This document shows positions 47,556 through 60,300 of a stretch of 64,000 bases of DNA, piece by piece. A program made the position numbers and the translations under genes. Source of the stretch: Monocercomonoides exilis (lineage: Eukaryota > Preaxostyla > Oxymonadida > Polymastigidae). Below the pieces are notes generated by a model. It searched no databases. It worked only from the letters and a program-made list of their open reading frames with translations, and had not been told where the DNA came from. The stretch is from the NCBI GenBank assembly GCA_001643675.2, contig LSRY02000002.1, forward strand, positions 2,499,001-2,563,000. Direction: 5' to 3'. Position 1 is the stretch's first letter; each line of letters starts with the position of its first letter.

Positions 47556-48739
47556 CTAAGAACGTTTTTCAGACGCTTTTCTTTTCTTTCCTTTTGCATC
47601 TTCAACGTCTTCTTCTTCCGCATCTTCGTCTTTTCCTTCTTCTGCAGAAACAGGAACTTTCATTTCTTCAGTTGTTGCCACACATTCATCAGCCGCTGCT
47701 CTTGTACGCTTTTCTGGTAGCACTTGAATGGCATCAAGCTTTTTCTTTGAGTCAGATGCTTTGCAAGAAGATGGGCATGATGAAGACGATGCAACACATT
47801 GGCCGTCTTCGCATTGAGGCTTATCTCCTGCATCTTCCTTTCCTATTGTGTCACTTGTTGATATAATCCATTGAACACATGACTGTCCAGCTTTTTTCAT
47901 TTCTGAGTCAATATTTGTGAATGAAAGCACAGTATGGAAAGCTTCAACAGCGGGATGAGGTGCTTTGACAATGGAGCAGTGTGGATTCATTCCGGTTTTA
48001 CTTGAAATCTGATTAATAATTTTTTCTAATTTTTGAGCGTGTCCACCCCATAAAACGAACGTGATGTGCTTTAATTCAGTATCTGTGGAATTAACTTTAG
48101 CTTTTGCTTCAAAAAGTGTTTCGATTATTCTCTTGACAATCGGCTTCCAAAATGCTGTGTGTGTTTGAAGCTCTTGCTGTGGACGTCAAAATAATTGATT
48201 ACAAATCAAAAATTGCAAATTTTAAACAAAATTACATTTGATAAATGTAAGCAGAAACTAAAATATTTTCAAACTGTTGAAGTATAAGTCAGAGAGGTAT
48301 TGAGCCAAAGCACTCCTTGTCTTCCAGTTCGGAAAAACCATTCATATGGAGAAACCATTTTCAATTTTTTCATTTGTGCTCTTAATTCTTCAACTTTTGA
48401 AGTTGGCGTCAATTTTTTTTCGCAAATTAGAAGATTTTTAAAAATATTTCTCATTGATGGGCATGTTGGACTTGTCCAGCTGTGAATAAGTCCATCGCAA
48501 AATGAAATTCCAATAGCAGATTCCTTGCGTGGATAAGGATCTTGTCCAAATATAACAACTTTGCACTTCTCTGGTGTCGTAAGATTTAACGCTTGAAATG
48601 TATTTTCCAAATCGGGAAACATTGTCCGTCTCTTTTTTGTTAAATAAGATTCCGCATCTGGTTGTGATTCAATTGTATCACGTAAATATGGAATCCAAGT
48701 GGGATTAAGTATGTTTTCCAAATGCAAATCTTTGGACAT
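47556..48739 (-). CDS. UNG: Uracil-DNA glycosylase, family 1
   Basis: Exons on the minus strand: 48739-48275 and 48176-47556; 361 aa. It removes uracil from DNA in base excision repair. Motif 1, GQDPYP, lies at residues 65-70 with catalytic Asp67; VLWLNTSLT (uracil-binding Asn) follows near residues 143-151; FVLWGGHAQ is the strand before motif 2. The usual HPSPLS is here HPAVEAFH (His228 kept), a notable change in the DNA-intercalation loop. A C-terminal tail of ~110 residues, acidic then KRKASEKRS, is extra to the family and may hold a nuclear signal. The intron has a GTTTGA donor. It is head to head with SEC24. Confidence 0.93.
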
Positions 48740-48918
48740 TTAAATTGTTATTCAATAAAAAAATGTTATGGAATCTTCGTTATCATTTATTTTCTGTGAA
48801 TAATGAAAACAGGTTTTTGTTGTTGATGGAAAATCTTTATCAATCAATGCAAATTTTTAATTTAAAGACAATTTGTGTAAGGTTAAGATCAAATTTGATC
48901 AAATCAGAAAAGTCCAAG
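48740..48918. promoter_or_regulatory. Shared divergent promoter region (UNG / SEC24)
   Basis: 179 bp between divergent starts. An in-frame TTG/ATG-poor open stretch extends upstream of the SEC24 ATG, so the ATG at 48919 was chosen because the Pro/Gly-rich SEC24 N-terminus begins there. Confidence 0.45.
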
Positions 48919-51900
48919 ATGCAAAATCGATTTACGCTTGATCGTGGCATGAACGGTACCCCTGGAATAGGTCCACCGGGAATGCAGGGACAGCCTATGC
49001 CTGGAGGATATCCACCTCTTCAAGGAGGACCTCCACAAATGTATCCAATGCCTCAATTAACTCCATATCCTCCAACCCCTGGATTTCCTCAATATCCTCA
49101 ACAACAACCAGTAATATTTCACATTTTTAAATAATTTTCTTAATTATAACTTTTTGAATGCCCTTTTTAATTTACAAGATACCAGGAATATCTCCTTACC
49201 CTCCCATGCCAGGATACATGACCCCTGGACCAATTCCTTATCCAACCATGCAGCCCACTCCTTCACCATATACCCCTATGCCACCGCAACAACCTGTTTG
49301 AATTTTGTTTTTTTGTAGATACACTAGTTTTTTTTTAAATAAATGTTTTTAAATGCACAGCTTCCACCATTAATGGGGCAAAGCACACCTGCACCATACC
49401 TTCCAATGCCAGGAGGGCAAACTCCTGGTATTCCACCTCAAATGACACCGTATCCACAAAGTACCTACTCAACACCTGTTCCAACACCAATTCCATCATA
49501 CGTTCCAGCAGCTCCAATCAATGGTATAATTTTGTATTTGACTGTTTCATTTCTGTAATTTTCATTGTTATATCTTTCAAATTTTAGACATTGATGGAGC
49601 AGAAATTATCAAAATGTTTCCATATGCAAATTCTCATGAGGACTATATTTGTCCAACTGTATTTGCCTATCCAAGTAAGCAATCAATTTTAGACAAATGG
49701 TCTCTTCCGTTTGGAGCTATTGTTCAGCCATTAGCACCTGTTCCAGCTAATCATGTTTGCTGCTTGTTGAAGCAAGTTTTTTTTTCAATTTAGAATTATT
49801 ATTTTATATTTAAAAATAAAATAAAATAAAATCGTTTTTTTGGATTCAGCCACCTGTTCCCTTCATCGATTTTTCGCCCATTGCGCCAATTCGTTGCTCA
49901 TCATGTTTTGGATACATTAATCCCTTTGTGACATTTTTCGATAATGGAGCCAGATGGAAGTGCAACCTTTGTGGAAATAGTAACGAAGGTATCAAATATA
50001 ATTGTTCATTTTCTTTTATTATTTTTAAATTTCATTCCACATTTTCGTATTGCATATGCGCCTTTGAATGATATACATAATTCTCCTCTTTCCTCTTCGT
50101 TCAGTTCCACCAGCATATCGCCAGCCCCTCGATCCAGAGAGTGGGCTCATCCAAGACCACGCCCGGCACTTTGAGCTGACACACGGCTCGATCGAAATAA
50201 AAGCTCCGCCGCAGTACACGAAAGGGCAGACACGCTGCTTGAACATCGGCTTTGTGCTGGACATGACAGAGACAGCGCTTGCGTCAGGATCCTTTGAGTG
50301 TGCCTGTGAGGCGATTCGTGTGAAGATAGAAGACATGGTGTTAGGGAAGAGAACTGGACCAGATGGGACACAAGGTCTGTTGGATTGTAATGAAATATTG
50401 TTATTCAGCTCTTTTTATTTGATTTAATTTTATGTTTTTGTTGCTTGCTCATATAATGCAAATATTCTGATGTTTTATTTGTTATTTCTTCCATTGAACT
50501 GTTTAGTTCCTGTGCATTTTGTGACTGACAGAACACAATTCACATTTATCACATTTGATGAGACATCGATCCAGTTCTACGAATTCATTCCACCCTCAAG
50601 ATTGCAGAAGGATCCAAGTGCAGCCAACTCATCATCTTCCTCATCTTCTTCCTCCTCCTCTGCTTCTGCTTCATCATCATCCTCTTCCTCTTCTGCATCA
50701 TCTTCCTCATCTGCATCTGATGCTGCATCAACCGCCCCATCCACTGCTCCTTCTGTTGCACCTTCAACTGCTCCTGACTCTTCCTCCTCTTCTTCTTCCT
50801 CCTCATCTTCCTCATCCTCTTCATCCTCATCAACATCATCAGGTGTGACATACACAATGACCAGCACTGGCCCTATGCCACTTGTTGCCCATCCACCCCA
50901 AGTGCATTCCCTGGCTGATGTTGATGAAATCGTCTTCCCTCTTCCCCCACGCCAGCTGGTTGTGCCACTCACCCTCCACATCCATACCCTCCTCCATCTC
51001 CTCAGCTCCACCCTACCTCACCACGCCCGCCTCGTCCACCAGCAGAACTTGGAGCGCATTCAGCGCCCACTCACAGAGGAAGAGCTGGCTGAACGAGAAA
51101 GCAGCAAGGACGAACCACCGGCGCTGTTTGGAGAAGTCGGCGAGGCCACAAAGGAGTCGATGAGACAGATCGGCGGATCAGCTGCAGGAGCTGCTATTGA
51201 AGCTGCAATCACTCTGATGGTGTGAATTATCACTTAAACATTTAACGCTTTTATATTTGTTTTGTTATTCTATTGTTAATGTTATTATAATAATAATAAA
51301 TTGGATTTTGATGAAATATTTTTGCAGGCACCAACAGGCGGAACTATTTTGGTCTTTCTTGCGACTCGCCCTGGAATTGGAAGAGGAAAACTGGCTGATC
51401 GTTTTGACTCATCAAACGTGGGGAATGACAAGGAAACAACATTGATCGGTTTGGAAAATTCATTTTATTTACTTTTTGATTATTCTAAATTAAAAAATAA
51501 ATAAATATTTGTCTCGCTTTTTGTGAATGTAGATACGCCTGAAACATTTTACAAGGATCTCATCAAGAAATGTGTCGACTCACAGACTTCAATCAACATC
51601 TTTGCATTTCCACACGAACAATATTTGGATCTGGCATCGATTGGTTTGTAATCTCTTTGAATAAATAATATAATTCATTGTCTCATTGTGATAATTATGC
51701 TATTTCCTTCATTGATTAATTATTCATCCAGCTCCTCTGTGTGAGCACACTGGAGGCAGTCTTTTGACCTTCCCGTCGTTCAACATATTCTCTCCTGTCT
51801 CTTCCTGCCACTCACTCTCAGCTGCTGTGGCGTCCATTCTGCTCGACCAGAGAAGAGGAATGGAGTCTGTCATACGCCTCAGATGCTCTCGCGCCGTCGT

Positions 51901-54257
51901 CCTCAAAAAATTCTACGGCCATTTCCATTCAGAGACTGCTAATCTGCTCTCACTCCCAACCATCACTCAGGTGTGGATGCGTGGGGGAAATGAGAAATAT
52001 ACAATATTCAATATTCATATCTTATAAATGTTTAAATCATGTTTTTCACTTTTGCTTTTATGTTAGAAATCTTTGTATTCTAATTTATTTAATTATTAAT
52101 TTTATGCTTTAAATTTTTTGTCTGATCTTTTTGATTACACTTAGGCGAGTGCATTTGGAGTTGAGTTGGGACTTGATGAGTCGATGCTATCGATGACACA
52201 GACATGCATCTACATTCAGGCATCCTGCCTGTTCACAACAATCAAAGGAGAAAGAAGAATTCGTCTGCACAACCTCAGACTTCCTTTGGTTTGCATATTC
52301 TTTTTTTAAATTCTTTTTGACTTTGCATTTTGTATGAATTACTCAACTTATCTATTTCAATGTGGCTGTGGGTGTTATTCTATGGATTTATTATTTGTAA
52401 TATGAATATTCGATTAGGTTGACTCTCTTCTTGCAATGTATGGTGCCTTTGATTCGCAAGCAGCACTTTCACTCCAAACAAAGAAGGCGGCCGAGAAGAT
52501 GCTGAACACTCCCCTTTCTCTTCTGACATCAGAAATCCAACAGGACACAGCACGCGCTTTTGCCAACTACATCGCCGCCGCTGCTGCTGATCCACACGGC
52601 GCAGATGAATGTGTCCGCATTGGCGGGGGAGACACAAAAAGCATGTCAGAAGCCTCGTCCACCGTCGACTCGCAGATCGACTCCTCTTCTGCCTCGTGGA
52701 AAGTGCCCCCCATTCCTGACTCCCTCAGAAGCTACATCCTCTACCTGATGGCACTCGAGAAGTCGCCCATGCTCCGCCTCGGCATGATCGCCCCTGCACT
52801 CGAAGACAACGCTGCTGCCAAGGGCATCTTCCTCTCGTCGCTGTATCCTTTCTCGTTCGCCCCGCTGCCCATCGCCAACTCCATCGCCTTCGACTCTGCG
52901 CTGCTTGCGTCGCTTCCGCCCGAATTCGCTGAGCAGCCTGAGATGCGCAGCATGTCCATTCCCTTTTCGCTCACTCCATCGCTCGCCATCTGCGCAGACG
53001 GGAAAGTGGGTGCCAGGCACTATCTGTTTGAGAGTGGCACGAGAAAGACACTCTGCTTCTTGTATCCAAGGCTCTTTCGCATCGACACGTTCACCGAATA
53101 CGACTGCGAAGACATTCCGATTCTCTCTCCGTCTGAAATGGAAGAGGCAGAAAAGAAGAAGTCGTCAGAGAAGAACAGCACAACAGGCAGTGTTGTGTCT
53201 GAGAAGACAGAAGACACGAAGACAGAGCAGTCAGACAAGAAGGTGGAGTTTGTGTTCCAGAAGCCCCCTCTGCTCCGCCTGTCGCAGTCATCGCTGAGTC
53301 CAGAGGGTGTCTACTTGTTCTTCTCTCCACTCATTGCGCTCTTGTACTTTGGCAATGACACCCCACAGGAGGTGAAGGAGGCGCTGTGTGTGCCCACCGA
53401 GAGTGTACTGGCTGTTGTTGAAGGAGAGCGATTGAAGAAAGACAGAGAAGCCAGAGAAAAAGAGAAAGAAAACCAAAAGATCATCAAAAGAGCAACTGGT
53501 GGTGACGAGTCTGAGGTTGATGAGATGTTCGCTGAAATGTTTCCTGAAGATTGTATGTTCAATTTTGACTAATTTTATTTTATTTTATTTTTAAACTTTT
53601 GTTGCTTCTTTTTATTTTTAATATTATCTATTTTATTGTTGTTATTATTATTATCCTTCTTTCATCCCAAACATTCTTGAATTATCATTTTTGGATTATT
53701 TTCCAATGAACTCATTCTCATTTTCTCTTTCAGCCACCACTGAAACCCTTCCAACTATCCCTCTTTACACTGTGTGCCCGTTCCGTCCCTCTTTCGTGAG
53801 CACGTCTTCCTCTCCGCCCGTGGTTGCCTTCTTGTCCACAAACAAAAGACACGCCAAGTGGCAGCTGGCACCTGCAATGCAGTCGCCGCTTTCTCTCAAA
53901 CTCCACAAGCTTATTTATCATCTCACACGAGAATTGTATGTTGTTATTCTTTCGCATTCTTCATTTATTCGATTTCGCAAACTATTCTCAATTTCTTATT
54001 CCTGTTTATTCTTTCAAAATTAATTTTTCCAAACAATTTTTTTTTAAAATAAAAAATTAATTGCCTTTTCTTTCTGGATAATTTCTCGATTTGATAGTTG
54101 TGACAATTCTGAGCCAGTGACAGTGTTTGTTGTGGAGGCAGGTGAAGACTTTGATGAGAGCATTCTGTCGCATCTTCTCCTCGAAGACACGTGGATCACA
54201 CAGACCGGATACACCGATTATGTTGCCCAAATCATGGCGCTTTCAAAGCAGATATAG
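48919..54257 (+). CDS. SEC24: SEC24, cargo-binding subunit of the COPII coat
   Basis: Fourteen exons: 48919-49110, 49179-49295, 49361-49523, 49588-49754, 49850-49988, 50105-50374, 50507-51219, 51328-51448, 51533-51643, 51732-51970, 52145-52288, 52418-53552, 53734-53935, 54098-54257; 1290 aa, all phases agree. It is the COPII adaptor that selects cargo at ER exit sites with SEC23. Order seen: Pro/Gly/Gln-rich N-terminus (~215 aa), zinc finger with CSSC...CNLC, trunk domain (CLNIGFVLDMTETAL; VPVHFVTDRTQFTFITFDE; FPHEQYLDLASI, then CEHTGGSL), beta-sandwich (IRLHNLRLPL), helical domain and a gelsolin-like end finishing in TDYVAQIMALSKQI. A ~75-residue poly-Ser/Ala insert (bases about 50622-50850) interrupts the trunk, and a Lys/Glu loop interrupts the helical/gelsolin part. 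Confidence 0.94.
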
Positions 54258-54905
54258 ACTCTGATGAATCTGTGAGCATTTTTTGTTTACTGGACTTCTG
54301 AGATTAAATGCACTCATAGATTCATTTGTTATGAAATTTTAGATTAATCTTGTTCTATTTTCTCAATCTGTTTATTTGCGTGTTGAAATAAGCTGAGAGG
54401 CTAAATATATATTTATATATATATTACTCAGTTTGTTTTTTGTCTTCTTTAACCTCTCTCAATTTGGTTGTTATAGAATTCCATGTTTATCTTTTAGGGA
54501 TGAGGCGCAATAATTTACAAGTTTCTTTTTTAGCTTTTCATGCTTATTTTTTATTTCTTCTTTTCGAATAATTCTCGCGTTTTAATGTTGTCATTTTTCT
54601 TTATTTCTGAATCAGTTCAAAAACTGTTTTCTTTCTTTTTCATGTTTTCTATTCATTGTCAATGATATTATGTGGCATCTTTTTAACTCTCTATTATCAC
54701 GTCAACTCACATTTAAGTATGCTCTTTTCAGAGCAATCCTCATTATTTTTTTGAAGTGTTTGATATCTTACTGAAATGGTTGATATGTAAAGCAATATAA
54801 CAGCATGACGTTTCAGGGCTCCGTGACAAAAAATTTGCTTCAACAACATCTTTGGTTTATTGCGTGCATCCTAGTCTATTAATTTTAACTGTTAGCTTAT
54901 ATTTT
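54258..54905. other. Spacer between convergent SEC24 and Elongin C 3' ends
   Basis: 648 bp, AT-rich, with an AT-dinucleotide tract near 54405-54427. No gene seen. Confidence 0.6.
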
Positions 54906-55408
54906 TCAGCACTGAAGATAGTGAGCTGCCATCATTAGATTTAATCCATCCTTTGGCGGAATCTTGAATAATTGATGAATGTTTCAAAAAAGAAAGAAAG
55001 AAAGAAGAAAATGGAGGAGAAGAAGAAAATTATTGCTTTAATTTAATTTTATAAGCAAACGTGAAATCTTGGAACTTCTCCAGAAACATTAGTCCATTTG
55101 AGTTTGTAGTAAAAGTATTTTATTGCGAGTTCCAGCATTTCTCCTGTAATGCCAGAAAGAGTAATTACACCTTTGCTTTCAGCAAATCCCTCGCTCTGAC
55201 ATTAATAATTCACTTTATTAAATGAAATAATTCATTATTTTAGCGTAAAAACCTGCAAAATAGTACGAATCGTTCCTGAAACTTGAGCCGCATTCTAATA
55301 AAAGGAAATTGTAAAAAGAACAGATGGAAAAAATAATAAAAGGAATCTAACTTTATCGACTATAAATTCAAATCCATCACTAGAAATAAGTGTAAGCTTA
55401 TCTTCCAT
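54906..55408 (-). CDS. ELOC: Elongin C (Skp1-fold ubiquitin ligase adaptor)
   Basis: Four tiny exons on the minus strand: 55408-55352 (19 codons), 55294-55253 (14), 55195-55061 (45), 54962-54906 (18 plus stop); 96 aa. All introns are phase 0. LTLISSDGFEFIV, then AAQVSGTIRTIL, then AIKYFYYKLKWTNVSGE, then LMMAAHYLQC at the terminus follow the Elongin C order, with the YF-YK...TN...E motif and the final helix ending in Cys. In known systems Elongin C joins Elongin B and SOCS/VHL-box proteins to cullin 2/5, and also the elongin transcription complex. Slightly shorter than animal Elongin C (112 aa) because of a trimmed loop after the second strand. It is head to head with SNRNP27. Confidence 0.93.
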
Positions 55409-55556
55409 TTTTAAGTTTGATCAAAATATTATTAATTCTTTATTGAGAATAGAGAATCTTAAAATTTTATAATAGAAAGAGTATGAAGTTTTAGAAATTG
55501 TTAAATGTTTGCTTGATTTTTTAAATTATTAATATATCTTTCAGATTAATCATTCC
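55409..55556. promoter_or_regulatory. Shared divergent promoter region (ELOC / SNRNP27)
   Basis: 148 bp between divergent starts; AT-rich with no motif I can name. Confidence 0.45.
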
Positions 55557-56689
55557 ATGTCAAATCGATCAGTATAACTTATTTATTAAAATTTTAACTT
55601 TGCTTGTTAATAACGCTGTTTTAAAAATAATTTATAACTTCATTGGTTTTCTGAAAAATGAAATTGCTGAAATTTCATTTTTTTAAAAATTTTTCTTCTC
55701 TAATTTGTTTGAAATTTCGGTAATTTGTTTTTTTCATTATTCTTTTAGGGCTCTGTCCATAAAGATGATGATTCTTATTATAATGTGAAAAAACCTCAGA
55801 ACAAATATGATGGAAGTGATTCTGATTTTGATGAAAGAGATAAAAAGAAAAGGAAAGATTATTCAAGCGAATCTAGTGATTCTTCATCCTCATCATCAGT
55901 AAGTAAGGAACGGAGAAAAAAGCATGGAAAAAGCAGTCGAAGCGCTCGTGATAGGCATCATGAGCATAAATATAGAAGGTCACGTAGTTATGATCGGAGA
56001 TCTCATCGAAGAGATGATCGTCGAAATCAACGAGATGAAAGCAGCGATTATGAAGAATATCGCTCGAGGCATAGATATCATAGCAGATCAAAAACACGAA
56101 GCAGAAGTAAAGATCGAAGACATAGGCATAGTCGAAGCTACTCGGATGATGCTAAGCGGGGTTATAGAAAAGACTATTCTCCATATTCAGATGATAAGAA
56201 ATCGAGAGAAATAACTAGAAAAGATCGCAAAAGACGTTCTCGTTCTCGTGAGCTAAACTCAGAAAATGATAACGTTCCAGACGAAAGAAAGCGAGGAAAG
56301 TTTGAAGATAGTGATGGAGGAAGCGAAAATGAAGGCGTGAATATGAAACACAGACATCAGAAAGATGATGAGGGGGTTCCACATAATGCAGAGCTAAATT
56401 CCAAAGAAGAGGAGCATAAATCAGAGCAAACGAAAGAAAAAGATCTTGATCAGGCTGAACTTGAAGATGAGATGGCTATGATGGGGTTTCCGCTTTTTGT
56501 TGATTCAACTAAAGGGAAGAAAGTCTCTGGAAATCCAACAGGGTTTGCACTTAAGCCTGCAAAAAAATATAAAGCCCATGATTTTGATCGTTTTGCAATG
56601 TATGTCATTTACATATATTTCGAACTAACAAACCATTTTTTAATTAAATGTATAATTTTTAAATCAGGGAAAAGCATCTGAAGTACTGA
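55557..56689 (+). CDS. SNRNP27: SNRNP27-like U4/U6.U5 tri-snRNP 27K protein
   Basis: Exons 55557-55571, 55749-56599, 56668-56689; 295 aa. The C-terminal ~55 residues carry the family signature ELEDEMAMMGFPLFVDSTKG, then KKVSGN and a short basic end (RFAMEKHLKY). In animals this protein belongs to the tri-snRNP and influences 5' splice-site choice. The N-terminal ~230 residues are rich in Arg, Ser, Asp, Glu and Lys with many RS, RD and RE pairs, as in SR-type splicing factors, and are longer than in animal 27K (~155 aa total). The 15-nt first exon (MSNRS, donor GTATAA, phase 0) is the only in-frame ATG exon found upstream and is less certain than the rest. Confidence 0.88.
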
Positions 56690-57377
56690 AAAGAAATAAC
56701 TTTTTCAATACAAAAAACAGCAGTGCCATTTCCAAGAAAACGGAAAATGAATTCCAACATATAGATATGAGATTGAAGATTGAAGAAATCTTGCAACAAA
56801 GTTAAATCTCATTGAAATTATAGGATAGAATCCGCAATGAAATACATTCCCACGATTCTATTTTGCAAGCGCTTTTTCAAAAAATTTTTTCTTTTTTTTT
56901 TTTTTAAGTTTTAAATGAATAATTATTATAAGATAAAAAATCTAAAAAATGATTACTTTTTCAGTCAAAATTTTGAAAAATCAATTAATCAGTAAAATGG
57001 AACTGAATGATAATGTTCATGATGGAACAATAGAGTAGTATTTCACATATTTCTTTATCATATTTTGGATAATTAATTGAAGACAGAATAATACACTAGA
57101 ATTATATCCTGTTTTTTTTTTTTTTTTTTTTTTTAAAGATTTTTATTTTCCATTGTTTTTTGTGATTTTTCTTGTGAAAAAATAATTTCAAATTGCAATC
57201 AATTTCAATGACATAAATCATTTTTCTGGTTTGGTCTGCATTCTTTTGCAAAAAATTTCAATTCATGCTGTATTTTTTTCTTCAAACTTCAACTTTTGAT
57301 TCATAATTATATTATGGTTGTTGATCTGTTTTCTCTTTGCATTTATACATCTTCAAAGTTTGGATAGAGATTACACA
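56690..57377 (+). other. Spacer between two plus-strand genes
   Basis: 688 bp, AT-rich, with a T-run at 57112-57134. A short open stretch leads in frame into the insulysin ATG at 57378, but I see no reason to extend the gene there. Confidence 0.55.
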
Positions 57378-60300
57378 ATGTCGATTGTTCATGACATAAT
57401 TACTCCACTAACTTCTAAGAAAACATATCGGTGTTTTACGTTGAAGAATGGAATGAAAGCGCTTGTTGTGTCAAATCCAGGTGCGGATAAATCTGCAGCT
57501 GCCATAAGGGTTTCTACCGGTGCAATCCATGATCCCAATGATAGATTTGGATTGTCTCATTTTCTTGAACATATGTTATTTTTGGGAACAAAGAAATATC
57601 CCAAAGAAGGAGAATTTTCGACTTTTCTTACCAATCATGCGGGAAGTCAAAATGGATTTACTTCACTTTTTTATACAAAATTTTATTTTGTAATTGATTC
57701 CAGATTTTTTGAGGAGGCAATTGACAGGTTTGAATTAAGAATTTTTAATTTTTGTGTTATTTTTTTATTAATTTTACAAAATATCAGATTTGCCCAATTC
57801 TTTATTGAACCTTTATTCACCGAATCATGCACAGAGAGGGAAATTGAGGCTGTTAATTCTGAATATGAAATGAATTTGAACGTGATGAGTCGAAAATTAT
57901 ATCAAATGATGCGTTATCGATCAAATCCTGATCATTACTTGAATGGTTTTAGTTGTGGGAGACGAGATACGCTAAATCCACCTGGTTCCTCGGTTGAAGA
58001 AACTCGGCTTAGACTTATTAAATTGTTTGAAAAGTACTACAGTGCAAAACTGATGACTCTGTGTCTAGTAGGGAATAGTGTGTATTTTTTATTATTTGTT
58101 TAGAAAGCTGATGTGGTGTTTTGCATACTTCAAATTTAAAAATAGAACCCCTGGATGAATTACAAAAAATAGCTGAGACTTATTTTAACGAGATTCGTTC
58201 ACCAGAAGTTACTTCACTTGAAGAAGAAATTCTTGGTGCTGAATTGGCTGATCGTCTGTTGAAAGCGCAAGAGCCTTATCTGCAACCAGTTTTGCGAATT
58301 CTGAAAGATCAGTGGCCCTCTGGCGATGAGCAAGCCTCTCAAAGTAAAAGTCTTGAGGAAAAAGTCTTGGAATGGAACGAAAAATACAAAACATTTGGTT
58401 CCGTCGATCCATCAGGCATTATTGTTGTTCCAACTCGGTCTCATGTCAGCACGGAGAAAGATGCGACTGTTTATCGTTCGCCTTTACCTCCATCGCCCTT
58501 TGCTGAAGAAGGGGAATTGCCCATCAAAATTTCGCCATTTCTTCGATCAACCTTATCTGGTACCAATTCATCGTTTGTTGTTGTTCCGTCAACAGACACC
58601 ACAGCCACTCTTACCGTTGGGTTCTTCACTCCGACAGAATTTCCCATGTTTTATCCTTTCTCACGGCCTGAAATGGCTGCGACGTTACTCTTGGGACACG
58701 AGGGAGAAGGCTCTCTTGCATCTTTTTTGAAGAAAAAGGCTCTTATAACTGAACTGATCGCTGGTATTGGTGATTATTATCCAGACTTTGAACGTTTTTA
58801 CATTAAGATTATGTTGACTGAGCTGGGCGAGCAGAAGACTGATGAGATTATTGCCTACTGTTTGGAGTATATTGAAATGCTGAAGCATACGCCGGTGCCA
58901 TTTCCTGTGCAGTTATTGGCAGAGCGGAGAAATGTTTACATGAGCGACTTTAACCTTAACAGCGAAATGGCACCAGATGTGGAAGTTATGTTTGCGGTCG
59001 AAAATTTGGCAAACTTACCAACTCCTTTTGTTGTGCTGGGAGGAGATCATGTTAGTGTGTTTGATGAGGATGCATTCAGATACCACATTTCGTGGATGAA
59101 GCCAGAAAATATGGATGTGATTTTAACACTTCACAACGACCGCATTGAAGATTGGATGAAAGAAAGAAAACAAAAAGGATTGCAGAAAATTGATGAAAAA
59201 AAGAAAAATGCATCTTCAGTTTCAGGTTCAAGTAATGCATCACAAGAGAACGAAATAATTGATGGATTTTGGGGATCAGCATCCGAAGCTATGAAAGACA
59301 CTCATTCAGAACAGATTGCAAGGTGCGAAAAAGAGATGGGAGAAGCAATGAAGAATTTGATGAAAGATCCGTTTTTCGGTACACAGATAGCTTGCCATTT
59401 GGATATGGAGCCATTCTACAGCGTGATATTTTTCAAACTGCCTTTGTCTGAAGATTATTTCCAAAAGGTTGCAGAGCTTCCTTCTCTCTCTCCAGGCAAA
59501 TCAGAATCCGATTGGAAGACGTTGTTTCATTTGCCCCATGCAAACAGGTTTATCGCCACAGACTTTTCGATTATTCCGTTTCCTGATCAGAAAATGTGTG
59601 AGCCATTCGCAAAATTGCAAGAATATGGGCAGCAAGTCATAAACAGTGATGATGAAGAAAAAGATATTGCTAAAGAACGATTTGTGAAAAAGACAGAGCT
59701 TTTTGAAAGAATGCTTCAGGATAAAGAAAGTGGATTGACAAGCAAGAGGTTTGGACCTGTCAAAATATATCCTCCGTATATTGTTTTGGATGAAGTGGAA
59801 CTTAATCAAAAGATTGACCCTGAGCATTCAAACAGTGAAAGTTCAGCTTCTTCTTCTTCTTCGCCTTCCTCTTCCTCTTCTTCTGCCACTCGCCTTGCTC
59901 CATTTTATCCCTTTTTCATCCACAAAGAGCCTGGACTTCAAGTGCTGTACAAGCCCACACCTCGATTCAGAGAACCCCAAGTTCATGTGCGCTTTGACTT
60001 GACCATTTCCAGCGAGCTGATTTTTAACCCTGATAAGCGTTCATATCGCGCTCTGTTTGCGGATGTGGTCATGGACAGCCTGCAGGAGATATCGTACGAG
60101 ATGCAGGATGCCTGCATGACCATCAAAGTGGAAGCATCAAATATTGGATTGGCAGTTCTTTTGAGCGGGTTCTCAGATAAGATGGAGAATGCTATTGATA
60201 CTGTTGCTAAGGAGATATTCTGTCTCACTCCTTCACTTGCACGATATGAATTGCAGAAACAAAAACTCATTACTCTTCTTGTTGACTCGTTGAAAACTAT

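Noticed and set aside
50577-51011. Antisense acidic frame in SEC24
   Set aside because: It mirrors the poly-Ser insert; SEC24 exon phases and homology support the plus strand.
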